From assembly GCF_963576675.1 (NCBI RefSeq), contig NC_088911.1, positions 60,907,756 through 60,971,755 on the forward strand: a stretch of 64,000 nucleotides of DNA, written 5' to 3'. Position numbers and translations under genes: made by a program. This document shows positions 9,991-20,512 of this stretch, in pieces (the first letter of the stretch is position 1; the number at the start of each line of letters is the position of its first letter). Under the pieces are notes generated by a model that had not been told where the DNA came from, made no database searches, and saw only the letters and a list, made by a program, of their open reading frames with translations. The stretch is from Euphorbia lathyris. Lineage: Eukaryota > Streptophyta > Magnoliopsida > Malpighiales > Euphorbiaceae.

Positions 9991-11746
9991 TTTTGGTTCG
10001 GGATATGAAATGCTCCGCTTGTGTTGGCTATTTTTTAGCCACATCAGCACTTCACTTTTAGAGGCGTTCAATGGTGTGAACGATGGTGTATACGCCGCTT
10101 TGTTCCTGGAACCCCTCCGTCTACTTTTGGAGGATGAATCGAGGAGTTTTCTTTCTCCTTATCTCTCCTTCGGGATTCGCCTTTCCCTCTTTTAGGAGGA
10201 GAAGCAGATTCTCTTCGGATATCATCGACTTCCATGAAATCTTTGCATCTCTCCATCAATTCTGCAGTGGTCCTAGGCTTATGCCTGATCAGATCCTCTT
10301 GCAAGCTTTTGCAGGTTAGATTCTTTATCACTACTTCAACAGTCGTGGAGACATCCGCATCCACCACTCGGATGCATAATTTGTTAAACTTATTGACATA
10401 ATCTCTAAGGGACTCATCTTCCTTTTGCTTTAACTCAAAGAGCTTTCGCGATGAGACGACTAGCGGAATACTCCATGCGAACTTTGCACAAAACTCGGTA
10501 CTCAGCTGACCCTAGCTATCAATTGAGCCTGGCGGGAGAGACTGGAACCAATCATACGCCGGTCCCTTCAATGTGGTTATGAACATTCGGCACAAAACTG
10601 CTTCACTAGCGCCATTAATCGCAATCAACATACGGTACTTCCTTGCATGGGCCTCAGGATTATCTTCCCCTGAGTAGCTGGGTATATTTGGGATTTTGAA
10701 CTGCCTATCAGTTTCCACATCTTCGATCCGCCTTGTGAAGGGCAATTCTCTATTAGCAAAAAGATTGTGTCTTGCATTCTCTTCATTCTGCCTACGCATT
10801 TCCGCTCGGATCTGCTCAGCTATGAAATTGTGATCCATCCTCGGGCGTCTCCTACTATGGGATCTACTCCGTTGAGAGGAGGAGGAGCTAGATTGTGATG
10901 AGGGATCTGATGGTGACCGTCTCCTCTGCCTCGTCTTCTTGGTGGAGGACGTCCGCCTCCTCCTTGCTCTGGTGGTGGCTGCGGTATCTCTTGGCGAGGT
11001 GATCTAGTTCGGCGTCCGCCCCCTCCTTGCTCTGGGGGTGGTGGTGGCCTTTCTTAGCGGGGTGATCTAGCTCGGTGTCTATGGTGGGAACGAGATCTAG
11101 ATCGCCCTCGCCCACGAGATCTGGTCCGCCTTCTATGCCTACGATCGATATGTCTGCCCTGCAGGTGACCAAGATCCGCAGCTTTATTGATTTGCCCTTG
11201 TCCAGCCTGCGTTCCAGTTTGCACCGGAGGGATTCGAGGTTCGCCAATAGTGATTCCTGGATTAGCCGTATTCCTTGGGGGAGCCTGATTATTCCTCCGA
11301 CTTCCTTCTGGAACATCCTCAAATAGTCTTCTGTTTATTGGTAGAGCACTTCCTAGCTCTGGGTTGGTGACCACCGAATCCGTAGGTTGAGAGAGCAAGA
11401 ATGTTGAGCCGTGATGAGCCCCCGGCCTGAGAAAGGCGGCTTGCCATGCTGATGTACTCGGCCTAGGTGGGTGACGGTTCAGAGGGGGGACAGACCCTGT
11501 TGTGGGTCCACCTACAACGGGATTCTCCAGATAGGCCCTCAATCGATTTTCCATAACTGTTCCATAGATGTTTCCCATTGCTCCTGCACAAATTTCCATG
11601 AAAGAATCAGACGACATTTCTCTTTCATCATGAATAATTGGTGCATTAGGATCTATATGGCCGACATTTGTCTGGGGATTATTGACTGAAATTGGTATTG
11701 ATGGTGTTGTTGTTCTAGTTGAGGGATTAGACCATCCACTTGCCAT
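9991..11746 (-). pseudogene. Tat-type gypsy gag, broken
   Basis: The ORF starts at 11746 (MASGWSNPS) with a long low-complexity N-terminal part rich in Arg and Ser (RSRGRGRSRSRSHHRHR near 11054-11120). The conserved retrotransposon gag core (GPAYDWFQSLPPGSI; SLRDYVNKFNKLC) spans about 10838-10330. A nonsense codon (TAG) at 10512-10514 interrupts the core where the family has Trp. At least one frameshift lies between the N-terminal part and the core (about 10840-11054). Confidence 0.75.
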
Positions 11747-11805
11747 TTTTGAGATTGTGAACTAAGTCCTTTTTGGATTAGAACTTCCACGCTCACCGCA
11801 CCAAT

Positions 11806-12370
11806 TGATGACTGGTAATGAATTCTTGATTGGTGATCTTCCTTGTGGGGGCGCCGTTGGGATCGGCGGAGGAAGCTTCGATGCTAAAGTCAGTATAATG
11901 TAGAAGAATAAACTGTAAGCACGAAGTAGGGTTAAGGAGAGCGTGAATGTGTACCTCAATAGCTTGGGAGGCAAGCTATTTATAGTCATGTAGCTGTAAC
12001 TCTTGGTAACTAGAAAGTCTTCATTAATGCCCTATTAATGGCGGTTACTGATATTATTCAAGTATGACCATTAGCTCATTAATGGTTTATTAGTTGCCTT
12101 TATTGGGAATCGGCTCAGCCGTTCAGGGGGCAAATCGAGGCGAGATGGCTGGTCTCCCGAGTGTTTGACTATTGATGGCGTATGGCGGAATCCATGTGAT
12201 CCGCCATCCAGGTGGCTTTCCTGATACGCCATAGCTTTCACGATCATCTTTATACACGGCCGTTTGGTTAATTACTCTTTTGATCCCGTAAATAATATCC
12301 GGATGTTATTAATTCTCAATTCTTCCACGGTCTGCTGAAACTCGAGTCTACTTCAACCTCCCGTAATTCT
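11806..12370 (-). mobile_element. 5' LTR of the Tat-type gypsy element (outer end approximate)
   Basis: The inner boundary is inferred from TGATGACTGG (plus strand, from 11806) next to a candidate PBS that reads TGGTGCGGTGAGCG on the minus strand. A minus-strand TATA box (TATAAATA) lies at 11977-11984, followed by a short inverted repeat AGCTTG/CAAGCT (11961-11977). No second LTR copy is in the window, so the outer end is a guess between 12250 and 12400. The tRNA type of the PBS was not identified. Confidence 0.5.
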
Positions 12371-12803
12371 GCCCATGGTATGAAATGAATTCCATTGATG
12401 AAATTTACCCGCTTAGTGAGAGTAAAAATTGTGGTTTTTGAGATTATTTTGTTTTGGTAGGAATCGAGATTTGATTTTGGGAAAGTCGTATCATGTTAAT
12501 AAAAAAATATATTCCAATGTAGGTACAACTACTGCCCTTTAATTAAAAAGTATTTGTCGCCACTACCTCCTACCAATTTGTATTTAATTATGATTAAAAG
12601 TAGGATAGGGTACCGAAAGGGAGTCATTTTCGCATTTGATCCTGGAAGAATGGGAAATCAAATCGAAAATGACTTTACTTTTGTCTTCTAGAATGGGTAA
12701 ATGAAGACGTGGGAATAGAAGAAATTTATGAACCAGTTGCGTACCAGACCTAAACATCTACTCTTTTCAACCCTAACAAAAGAAAAAGATCCTTTTATTT
12801 GTG

Positions 12804-12811
12804 TATATATA
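12804..12811 (+). promoter_or_regulatory. Candidate TATA box of the GST gene
   Basis: TATATATA lies about 75 bases before the start codon at 12885, a suitable distance for a TATA box with a short 5' UTR. The transcription start was not determined. Confidence 0.45.
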
Positions 12812-12884
12812 TTTGTTGAAGTAGTCAACAAATGAAAAAGTAAAAGCAGATCCAATATCTTGAGGCAGCGCATAATCATAAGGG

Positions 12885-13675
12885 ATGGCAGCGATTAAGG
12901 TTCATGGAAGCCCAATCTCAACAGCTACACAGAGAGTCCTGGTTTGCCTTGAAGAGAAGGGTTTAGACTATGAGTTTAGCCTTGTTAATATGGGAGCTGG
13001 AGACCACAAGAAACACCCTTTCATTTCCCTCAATGTAAGTTTCATTACCCTAATCTAAGACATTCATTCATAATTAGTTATTTAATCGGTTCTATTGTGT
13101 TTGTGCAGCCATTTGGTCAAGTTCCAGCTCTCGAACATGGGGATCTCAAGCTCTTTGGTACGCTACTACACAATTGAACTTAATCATATCATATCATAGT
13201 TATTTAATCGTCATTTCTTTTTTCATATGTAGAGTCAAGAGCAATAACTCAATACATAACCCACGAGAATTTAGATAAGGGGACCAATCTATTGTGCACA
13301 GGGAAGCAGATGGCCATATTAGGTGTGTGGTTAGAGGTGGAGGCTCAGCACTTTGAGCCAATAGCATCCAAATTGAACTTTGAAATCATTTTTAAACCAA
13401 TGTTTGGGATGCAGACTGACCCTGCTGCTGTTGAGGATAACCAAGCCAAACTTGCTAAGGTTCTTGATGTGTACGAGTCAAGGCTTGCTGAATCTAAGTA
13501 CTTGGCCTGTGATTGCTTCACCTTAGCAGATCTACACCATCTGCCTAACTTGCAGTTGCTGCTCACTTCTCAATGCAAGAAATTGTTTGATTCTCGCCCT
13601 CATGTTGCTGCTTGGGCTGCTGATATCACTGCAAGGCCAACTTGGGCTAAGGTCCTTTCTCTGCAAAAAAACTAA
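12885..13675 (+). CDS. GSTF: Phi-class glutathione S-transferase (GSTF), 3 exons, intact
   Basis: Exons 12885-13034, 13109-13157 and 13233-13675 join to a 213-residue protein; all introns are GT-AG and the short second exon is typical of plant phi GST genes. The N-terminal thioredoxin-like domain holds the catalytic Ser in GSPISTATQR, the cis-Pro loop FGQVPAL and the glutathione-contacting ESRAI. The C-terminal helical domain ends in TARPTWAKVLSLQKN. The enzyme is cytosolic and conjugates glutathione to electrophiles and herbicides, or acts as a peroxidase or flavonoid ligandin. The start is the first Met in frame and gives the usual MAAIKVHG-type N-terminus. Length matches the family (about 210-220). 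It stands between two decayed transposons and shows no damage. Which GSTF member it is cannot be told. Confidence 0.92.
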
Positions 13676-13748
13676 AAGGGAGGGAGCATGACTCTTGTTT
13701 GTTTTATGTGCTTTTGGCATCAATCTCAGATTGATTTTTGTGGAATGA

Positions 13749-13754
13749 AATAAA
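13749..13754 (+). terminator. Polyadenylation signal of the GST gene
   Basis: AATAAA lies 74 bases after the stop codon, within a T-rich 3' flank. Confidence 0.55.
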
Positions 13755-13799
13755 GTTTTGTTATTTGTATTCTATATCTATACTATGATCTACTGTTCC

Positions 13800-14406
13800 A
13801 TTTTCCTTTAAACTGCACACACTATATGGATCTGGATATTGGAAATGAATATCATGTTTTGGGATAATGCTTGAATTCGTCAGCCTGGCCATTAAATCAT
13901 CATACTTCACTTCAACAATAGCTGAAATCAAATCATACTAGAAAAGACAAAAGACATGACTGACTATCTCTGCTTCTTCATTGTTGTTGTTATCCAGATG
14001 AAGCAGCACCCATCATCTTCCATTCCACGGTCTCACTTCCAACTTTTTTTTTACGTTTCATTACGCTTCATACTTCTAGTCAAATAAAACCAAAAGACAC
14101 ACAAATCAAAATCTCTTCAGCATAATTCCATGAAAACAACTGAAACTAACTCTACATCAACCAATACTAACTAACTAGTTGAAAAATATACCCAAATTAA
14201 ATACTATTTTTGCACACTGCAACTCAAAAATAATAAGCAACAAAATCAAATCATCCAAACAAATATTCATCCATTATATTTCACAAAATCCACCACTATC
14301 ACTCAACCGAACCATAAGCATAAGACAAACTAAATGGACAGGTAAGAGAAAAGGGAAATAATTCCAGCCAAACTCAAACACAACCATTTCATCTCATAAT
14401 TGGAAC
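13800..14406. other. Intergenic stretch without recognised features
   Basis: AT-rich sequence between the GST 3' end and the remnant LTR at 14407. No ORF with family similarity, no tRNA and no clear repeat was seen. Confidence 0.5.
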
Positions 14407-14758
14407 AGTTATCATAGCACACACATGTGCTATTTTACAGCTATTGTGTAACAAACTCCTAATAGGAGAGAATCATTAAATAAGCAATAACAAGTAAATA
14501 ATAAGACAACTTACTCCTAACTAATAGCTAAATAATTCTCTATGATTTCCCTTAACAGTCATGACAATACCCTCTCTTTCAGAGCATTCTTGTCCCCAAG
14601 AATGTAAGAAAGCAGTGAACCAAACTTGCCACACACAATGAAACTTCCCATGGTTGCCCATTGTTGTCACATTAAACTCCAGTACTACATGAACCACAAC
14701 CAAAATAGTTTCCTTCTTTCGGTCTTGGAAATTGTCAGCTATTGTGATTGCTTCGTCC

Positions 14759-15677
14759 CTAACTTACTTCAGTGTAGCTCAACATTTTCAGCGAAACAGT
14801 TTGTAGTGCATTCCTCAAGAAGTCTCTTTGTATGGAAACACTTGCAGCAATAGCAACACCTATTTTATAACCTGCTTGTTCCAAGCCATCATCAGTGTTT
14901 GCACTTCCATTGGATGAGTAGCTCACTTTGAAACCTCTAGCACTTCCCTGTTTTTCATCATCGCTATCAACACGAAGAGAAAGACTCAATAGCTCTTGCA
15001 TAGTTGCTCCATTGCGAGAAATTTTAAAGATTATAACACGCTTTCAGATCTTGTCAGTCAGTCTCTTCAAATGTTTGAACCGCGCCTTTCGGTCAACTGG
15101 GAAAATCTGAACTCCAACAACTATTAAATCAACCCTTGCTGCCCTTGTGGTTTTGTAATATGCACTAGTGAGCTTGTCTCTCTAACATATATATGAGTGT
15201 TATGAAAACTAGGAGCAACTTGAATCCCCACATTCTTCTTCAACTTAGATGACAAAGCAAGTAGTGCATCAGCCTCACCGATTGTTTCATTTAATGGAGC
15301 TGCATTATCCATGTTCAATCTGTTGATCCCTTCAATTATTCTTGCCTCAAGAACAACTGCTTCCTTTTCACATTGTTGATTTGCAATCGCCATCACCTAC
15401 ATTGTTGTCCCTGAGCTCAATTTTTGCATTCATTGCTTCTTAGTAGCTAATCAAAGAAATGTCATTGCTTATGTAAGTGCAGAGGGCGACTCAATGGCTC
15501 ATCAGACTTTGTTGATTGAGTAGATGGCAGTGCAACATATTTCTCCACAGGTGGGCGATTACCATTAATTCCTCTAAGACAAAATGCAGCCTTTGATGGA
15601 ACATCCAAACATTTCAAAACTTCTATCTCTGCCTTCATTATGAAAATGGGAAATCCTTCCATGTTAAGGGAAGACAT
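14759..15677 (-). pseudogene. Unidentified coding-like fragments inside the LTR element
   Basis: Three minus-strand open stretches (15677-15462, 15396-15124 and 15001-14759) have protein-like composition, for example EARIIEGINRLNMDN and LEQAGYKIGVAIAASVS. They lie in different frames separated by stops. I do not recognise a family. They could be further parts of captured host genes or the remains of a retroelement ORF. Confidence 0.3.
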
Positions 15678-15854
15678 GAATAATTAGCATACACTATCAA
15701 CAACTAGTTCGTGCTCCTAATATAATTGAAGAACTTCTTTTCCAACTGTAATCATCGACTCTATAACAGGTGTAGCACTAAGTCCATTGTCAGTTGTTGG
15801 TGACAACATTTGCTAAAGAGCACAAAAACCCACCACACATGGAGAGGCTGGAAA

Positions 15855-16201
15855 TCAGCACCAATTGCATCTAGAATCTTCCTAAACAAGGCCACCCTAG
15901 CAAATAGACCACTATCATAATCAATTGAGAAAACATATATTCCCTCCTGGCCTTTCTTCTTACTATAAGATGATGTCTTCTTCTCCATCTTATTATTAAT
16001 TGAAAATCCATAAGACAATCCATACTTCTCCTTATCTACTATTTGTTGCTTTGTTACTTCCTTAGTTGCTATAGCATATGCTACCAGAGCTACATCAAAA
16101 TTTGCCAGTTCGATAGGGTCTTATCTCCAGGTGCCTCCATGATAAATGAAGAAAGTCATATTGGCTTCATTCGCAACTTTATTCTTTAATTCCCTTACCA
16201 T
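15855..16201 (-). pseudogene. Fragment of a SNF2-type helicase (CHR28/RAD5-16-like) gene
   Basis: On the minus strand the peptide contains MTFFIYHGGTWR, then a stop (16121-16123), then DPIELANFDVALVAYAI, YGLSYGF and VFSIDYDSGLFARVALFRK. This order matches the SNF2 N-terminal ATPase lobe of plant RING-containing SNF2 proteins: the YHG...DP.EL..YDVV.TTY motif, a Lys-rich insert, then DSG.LA.V.W.R..LDE. The fragment ends at about LFRKILDA, just where the DEAH-like motif II should follow. Helicase motifs I and II are missing. Coding sequence upstream (16202-16849, starting MEKVNPANIG) stays open but was not identified. This is a dead gene fragment inside an LTR element. Confidence 0.7.
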
Positions 16202-16849
16202 AAAATTAATTATGTGTTTCTTTATGCTCCTATCCTTGGCCCGGTAATACACAATAACACCATGATATAGATTATAGTAACTACCAGTTACTAATACTCT
16301 CAATGGCATTGCAGCAGCTCCTGGAGGTGAAGGAATTCTTCTATCAAATCTACTTAGAATGCTAGTTGTACATATTTCCTCCTCCAATTTATGTATCACT
16401 GCGACTTCCTTCCATTCTTCTTCCATGTTTACTATGTATAGCTTCTTTAGAGAACAACCAAGGTTTTTCTGTTGGATCACTGGAGGTGGATTAGTTTTAG
16501 GCAAGATTTTCAGTTTGTTTTGGGTGTTTTGGGTCCAAAGTGGAGTGGTGATGGGAGATCTAAAGGCCGGGTTAGGTTTCTGAGTTGCTATAGCTGCTGG
16601 GTTGATTTCGGTAGAGATTTTGGTGTAGTAATGGCTAGTTTTGGTTTTGGACCATCGCTTTGGAGTAAAGGGAGATCTAAAATTAGGATTGGGCTTAGGA
16701 GCCTCAATCACATCAGTTAGAGGGATACCCTGAAAGTTAGCTTGCTTAAAAAGATCTATGGATGGGTATGAACTTGATTCAAACTGATTTTTAGATTTCA
16801 ACCTATTAATGAAATAAGAGCCGATATTTGCCGGGTTTACCTTCTCCAT
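16202..16849 (-). pseudogene. Unidentified ORF joined in frame to the SNF2 fragment
   Basis: An open frame of about 216 codons starts at 16849 and runs into the SNF2 piece. It contains two related blocks, APKPNPNFRSPFTPKRWSK and TQKPNPAFRSPITTPLW, so it has a short internal repeat. No domain is recognised. It may be the element's own gag remnant or another captured piece. Confidence 0.35.
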
Positions 16850-17184
16850 AGTACAAGTCTGCTTCTATTGATGCAGCTGCTCAACAATCTCTATAGTTTT
16901 CCTTGTAATTTGAAATATGCCAACTCCAATTTCTGCTCAGACTTTTCATCAAACACTTGGGGTGCAACTAAAGAAGGATCTAAAACTACTCTAAATTCTT
17001 GCATCGATTGGATCAAGCTTGAGAAGAATTTTCAGATTTGTTCATAATTTTCTTGTTGCTTATTGCGAAGCAATTCCCATTATTCATCAAATCTTTGTTG
17101 TCGCTCGCATGTCTCCTTGCGGTACGGTTCCATTTGCTATTCAAAATCTTCAATGGCCGGAGGAAAGGCTGTCTCTAATACCAA

Positions 17185-17955
17185 TGTAACGATTAGGGAT
17201 TCCTAGTAGTAGTAATTAGGGCAGAATTGGAATAGGCAAGAGAAAGATAGAAGAAAAGAGCACAAAGATAGGAAGAAGGAATCACAGAGTTTAGAGAATA
17301 GAGGAATAAGGAGAGAGAAAGTAAGATTTCATTAATTTTCATATGATAATTGATATGTTACTAAGGCCTTGTTTGGATGGAGGTATTTTAAAGTAAGGTA
17401 AGGTAAGTGAAGTGTATGAAATAACTTGTTGTGTTTGGATTGAAGGTATGGTAAGTGATGGTTTAATAATGTAATTATGTTTGGTTTGATGGTAAAGTAA
17501 AGTAAGGTAAGGTAGGTTATATACAAAATTACTTTTATATCCAAACAATGTCTTATTTTAAAATAAAATATAGAGGGTAATTTTGTAAAAGAAAAATCTG
17601 TCACTCACCTACCCTCCAATTTCGGGTGTAAAGAAAATAAGCCAAATTTCACCTCACCTACTCTCACTTACTATTACATTCAATTACACCTCAAAACAAA
17701 CAAAATTACTTACCCTCACTTACTTTAAGATACCTCCATCCAAACAAGGCCTAAGGAAGAGACTAAATAGGGAAAAGCTATGCCGATGTGGCACCAGTTA
17801 CCATAGCACACACATGTGCTATTTTAGAGCTATTGTGTAACAAACTCCTAATAGGAAATAACCATTAAATAAGCAATAACAAGCAAATAATAAGACATCT
17901 AACTCTTAATTAATAGCTAAATAATTCCCTATGATTTCCCTTAATAGTATTGACA
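17185..17955 (-). mobile_element. 5' LTR of the non-autonomous element, split by a MITE
   Basis: Without the MITE and one target-site copy the LTR is about 381 bp (17185-17364 and 17755-17955). Its inner end (tgtaacg at 17185 on the plus strand) abuts the PBS. The last 157 bp match the left remnant at 14407-14566. Confidence 0.65.
17365..17751. mobile_element. Tourist-like (PIF/Harbinger) MITE
   Basis: The 387-bp insert has terminal inverted repeats starting GGCCTTGTTTGGATGG and is flanked by TAA at 17362-17364 and 17752-17754. A TAA/TTA 3-bp target duplication with this terminus fits Tourist-type MITEs. The TIRs extend well inward (GGTATTTTAAAGTAAG), so the transcript could fold on itself. 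It encodes no protein. Confidence 0.8.
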
Positions 17956-18340
17956 GTATCACACTGTGTTTACATATTTTCTTACAGAATCTGAAGTTAA
18001 AATTTAAGAAGCACTGGGAAGATATGAAAAATACATGACATCTTAGAATAGGACATTCGATGAGTTGAGGGGGTAAAAATTACCACTTTTATGGAGTTAA
18101 AGAGGTAAATAGGATATTCGATGAGTTGAGAGGGTAAAATGACTAATTTAGACAAGTTAAGGGGTTGGGGAAGCATTAGACCTTTTTTATTTCCTAATTC
18201 CAAAGAAAAATCAAAAAACTTTTGCTTAACTACCATCAAAATATTTCTATCATCTACATTATTCTATATTAGTTCTGCACAACAATAATATAGTAATAAT
18301 AATGATAATAAAACAAAAGACTTTGCTTTATTTTTTTATT
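17956..18340. other. AT-rich spacer with a short duplicated segment
   Basis: The string GGACATTCGATGAGTTGAG and its variant occur twice (18052 and 18113 areas), a duplication of about 60 bp. Nothing else was seen. Confidence 0.4.
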
Positions 18341-18378
18341 TTTTAAAAAAACTTTGCTTTATTATTCTTTTTTTTATT

Positions 18379-19334
18379 GAAAATGCAATTTTATTAATGG
18401 GAATGAATAATTGAATCGTTACAGACTAGCTGCCATATCGAAGTAGGACATTCTTCGATAAGAATAATAGGGGAGTCGAAATTACTAGCCCAACGGACAA
18501 GCGAGTGCGCATCACTATTTCCCTCTCGGTGCACAAATGAAAAAGAGCAGTAATTAAATATGGTATTCCAGGCTGAAACGTCTTCGTACATAAATACCAA
18601 GGCAGATTCTGTGAAGCTCTGGGATTAGAGGGCCTCAATTACAACTTTTGCGTCTGATTCCACGACAATCCTGTTGAAGCTGCAATCTCTAGAGAATATC
18701 AATGCTTCCATAATTGCTAGCAATTCTGCCTCTTCCACTGTATCGCACGCCGCTATAGGAATCCCCACAGTTGCCATGACTAAGCCAGCGGAATCCCTAG
18801 CAATTAGACCTGCCCTACACGTGCGACCATTGTCCCCAAATTTAGCATCGCAATTAATTTTTACGATACCGTTCTAAGGTGGATACCACACTTTCGTAGG
18901 TCGAAGGCCTGAATTGCTAGGACTTCCAACCTGAATGATCGTTGGGATACTGTCCAAGTTGCGGAGATAGTCTACAGCTTTCTCAATTAGAGTTGTCGAT
19001 TGGATCCATTTTTTCTCATGCACGAATTGGTTCCTACGGAACCATAACCACCAAATTATAATCAGAGCTTTTCGGAAGTATTCTGGATTCAGCGATTGCA
19101 GACAAGACTGAAGCCAACAGCTCCCATCCTTCGCTGCGATTTTCTCCAGCTGGATTGGTAGTGACGCCATTTTCCAAACTTCCTTAGCCGCCCTGCACTA
19201 CACAAAAACGTGGATAGAGTTTTCAGTGTGGAAGTTACATACCTGACAGGCGCCATCGATCGTGATTCCGCGACGGATCAGATTTGCAAAGGACGGCATC
19301 GTTTCCTTTAGGAGCTGCTAGGCAAACAACAGGA
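18379..19334 (-). pseudogene. 3' end of LINE ORF2: zf-RVT and RNase H domains
   Basis: On the minus strand a zinc-binding region typical of plant L1-type LINEs (CQVCNFHTENSIHVFV, then AAKEVWKMASLP) is followed by an RNase H domain: KINCDAKFGDNGR, EEAELLAIMEAL, VVESDAK and FVHREGNSDAHSLVRW. The order and the C-terminal position match plant LINE ORF2 proteins. T-rich sequence at 18328-18378 is the complement of the 3' poly(A) tail. Stops and frame changes show it is dead. It is truncated at about 19334, where unrelated LTR-like sequence begins. Confidence 0.75.
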
Positions 19335-19985
19335 TTTTTCCGAAGTTTCAAATGAGTTTTCACTAAGTTTCTTTCAATTTCACTTAGTTTCACTCAAATC
19401 TTTTTTTTCCTTTTTCTCTCTAATGCCTTTTTCTGGTCCTGCCCTAAATTCTGGCAGTTTATTCCCTTTAAATATAGTTTAGGGATAATAACTGCCTCAA
19501 TTTGAATTAAAAAAACTGTCTGAAAACTGTCCATGGTCGCCGATTAGTGACGGTGGTCCCCGGTTGAGGACCTTGTACCTGATCGGTTACCGACATGGCA
19601 GGTACGGAATTTAAATCCAGGAAATAATACCAACTTAAGGTTTTTGATGAAAAGCAAGCTTAAAGAAAGAAGAGGGGCTTCGGGTCTTAGCTCGTGTTCC
19701 CGTATAATGTGACATGAAGCCCACCTACACAAAACCGCAAGCAAGTAACATACACTCATCACTAGGGTCGGAAAAACTTAGTGCTCACAGACCCCTTATT
19801 AAAGAAAGTACTTTTCTCTCTTTTAGGAAAGATTCTACATTTCTCTTTTCAGTATTGTTCTCCTGACAACCTTACTGACTTTAGCATCAGAGTGTAACTA
19901 GAGGCCCCACCCCAACACAAATCAACCTCTGAAGACTAAGTCAGCGATTGAGCACATGGCTCAAACCCAACATTTATTGTTGTGA
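19335..19985 (+). mobile_element. Putative gypsy LTR fragment interrupting LINE sequence
   Basis: This insert separates LINE ORF2 (left) from a LINE ORF1-like piece (right), both on the minus strand. Near its end it reads CTGACTTTAGCATCAGAGTG and then a CCCC-rich stretch, resembling the end of Tat-type LTRs and the LTR at 49354-49999 (TTAGGCATCGGAGCG). A TATA-like TTTAAATATAG lies near 19468. Ends and target duplication were not found. Confidence 0.4.
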
Positions 19986-20419
19986 GCGTGGAAGGTGGAT
20001 CGAAGTTGGGAAACCAATGTCGCATGGTGAGGTAATGATCCAAGATCATCCATGACCCTTCATATTTGGCAAAATTGTGATCCTCAATAGAATCAAATTT
20101 AACCGGGAAGTAATCATTCTCCAAGATGATGCCGTCCATTTTAGCTTTGGGCTTCCAACGCTCCCTAATCCTTTTGCCCAAGTATTTATACCCAACTTGT
20201 TTCCGAAGAAGTTTTATTATTAGAGAATTCTTCCATGTTTTTTTTAAGTCTAGCTTTCTCATCTTTTTCAACATAGATTGTTAGACATTCTTTATTATTC
20301 ATATCATCATATGAGTAAATCTCCTTGGTATGTTCATTCATCTGAGGCTGAATTGCTTTAATTCCCACCAAGATCTCTTAGAAGAGTTGTTCAATAGGCT
20401 TTTCATGTGATTGATCCAT
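19936..20419 (-). pseudogene. LINE ORF1-like fragment with DUF4283 domain
   Basis: The ATG is at 20417-20419 on the plus strand (minus gene). After an early stop the frame reads ILVGIKAIQPQMNEH and continues; a frameshift at a T-run near 20236-20250 leads into KTWKNSLIIKLLRKQVGYKYL, GIILENDYFPVKFDSIEDHNF and LTMRHWFPNFDP. This is the DUF4283 fold found in the gag-like ORF1 of plant LINEs and related elements, which binds element RNA. The zinc knuckle that should follow is missing. Confidence 0.65.
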
Positions 20420-20512
20420 GGCTCAAGAAAAGTTATTTTAGAGATGGTAACCATTTGGTTATCTACTCACGCCTTCCACAAAAGATTCTTCATTGTTTAG
20501 TTTTATTTTTTT

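Larger units (their letters stand above)
5344..12370 (-). mobile_element. Decayed Ty3/gypsy retrotransposon of the Tat type (element C), right end approximate
   Basis: On the minus strand the order is LTR (from about 12370 to 11806), candidate PBS, gag, zinc knuckle, protease, RT, RNase H, a second archaeal-like RNase H, integrase and a 3' UTR. The second RNase H between RNase H and integrase is the mark of the Tat lineage (Retand/Ogre relatives). The left part of the 3' UTR and the 3' LTR are missing because element B interrupts it at 5343; they should lie left of the window. Many stops and frameshifts make it non-functional. Confidence 0.8.
14407..17955 (-). mobile_element. Truncated non-autonomous LTR retroelement carrying host gene fragments
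   Basis: A 160-bp segment at 14407-14566 is a direct repeat of 17799-17955. Both end in TGACA on the plus strand, so on the minus strand the LTR starts TGTCA. A polypurine tract (GAAAGAGAGGG on the minus strand, about 14570-14582) adjoins the left LTR, and a PBS-like TTGGTATTAGAG (minus strand) adjoins the right LTR at 17184. The right (5') LTR is 17185-17955 and contains a MITE. The left (3') LTR is truncated to its first 160 bp. No RT, integrase or protease was recognised in the 2.6-kb interior, which instead holds pieces that look like host coding sequence. Confidence 0.65.

Noticed and set aside
9902..10319. Plus-strand ORFs opposite the gypsy gag
   Set aside because: Antisense to a clear gag frame and containing the C14 run; no family similarity seen.
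17332..17604. Minus-strand ORF rich in Tyr, Leu and His near 17.4 kb
   Set aside because: It lies within the arms of the Tourist-like MITE and reflects its repeated GTAAGGTAAG motifs.
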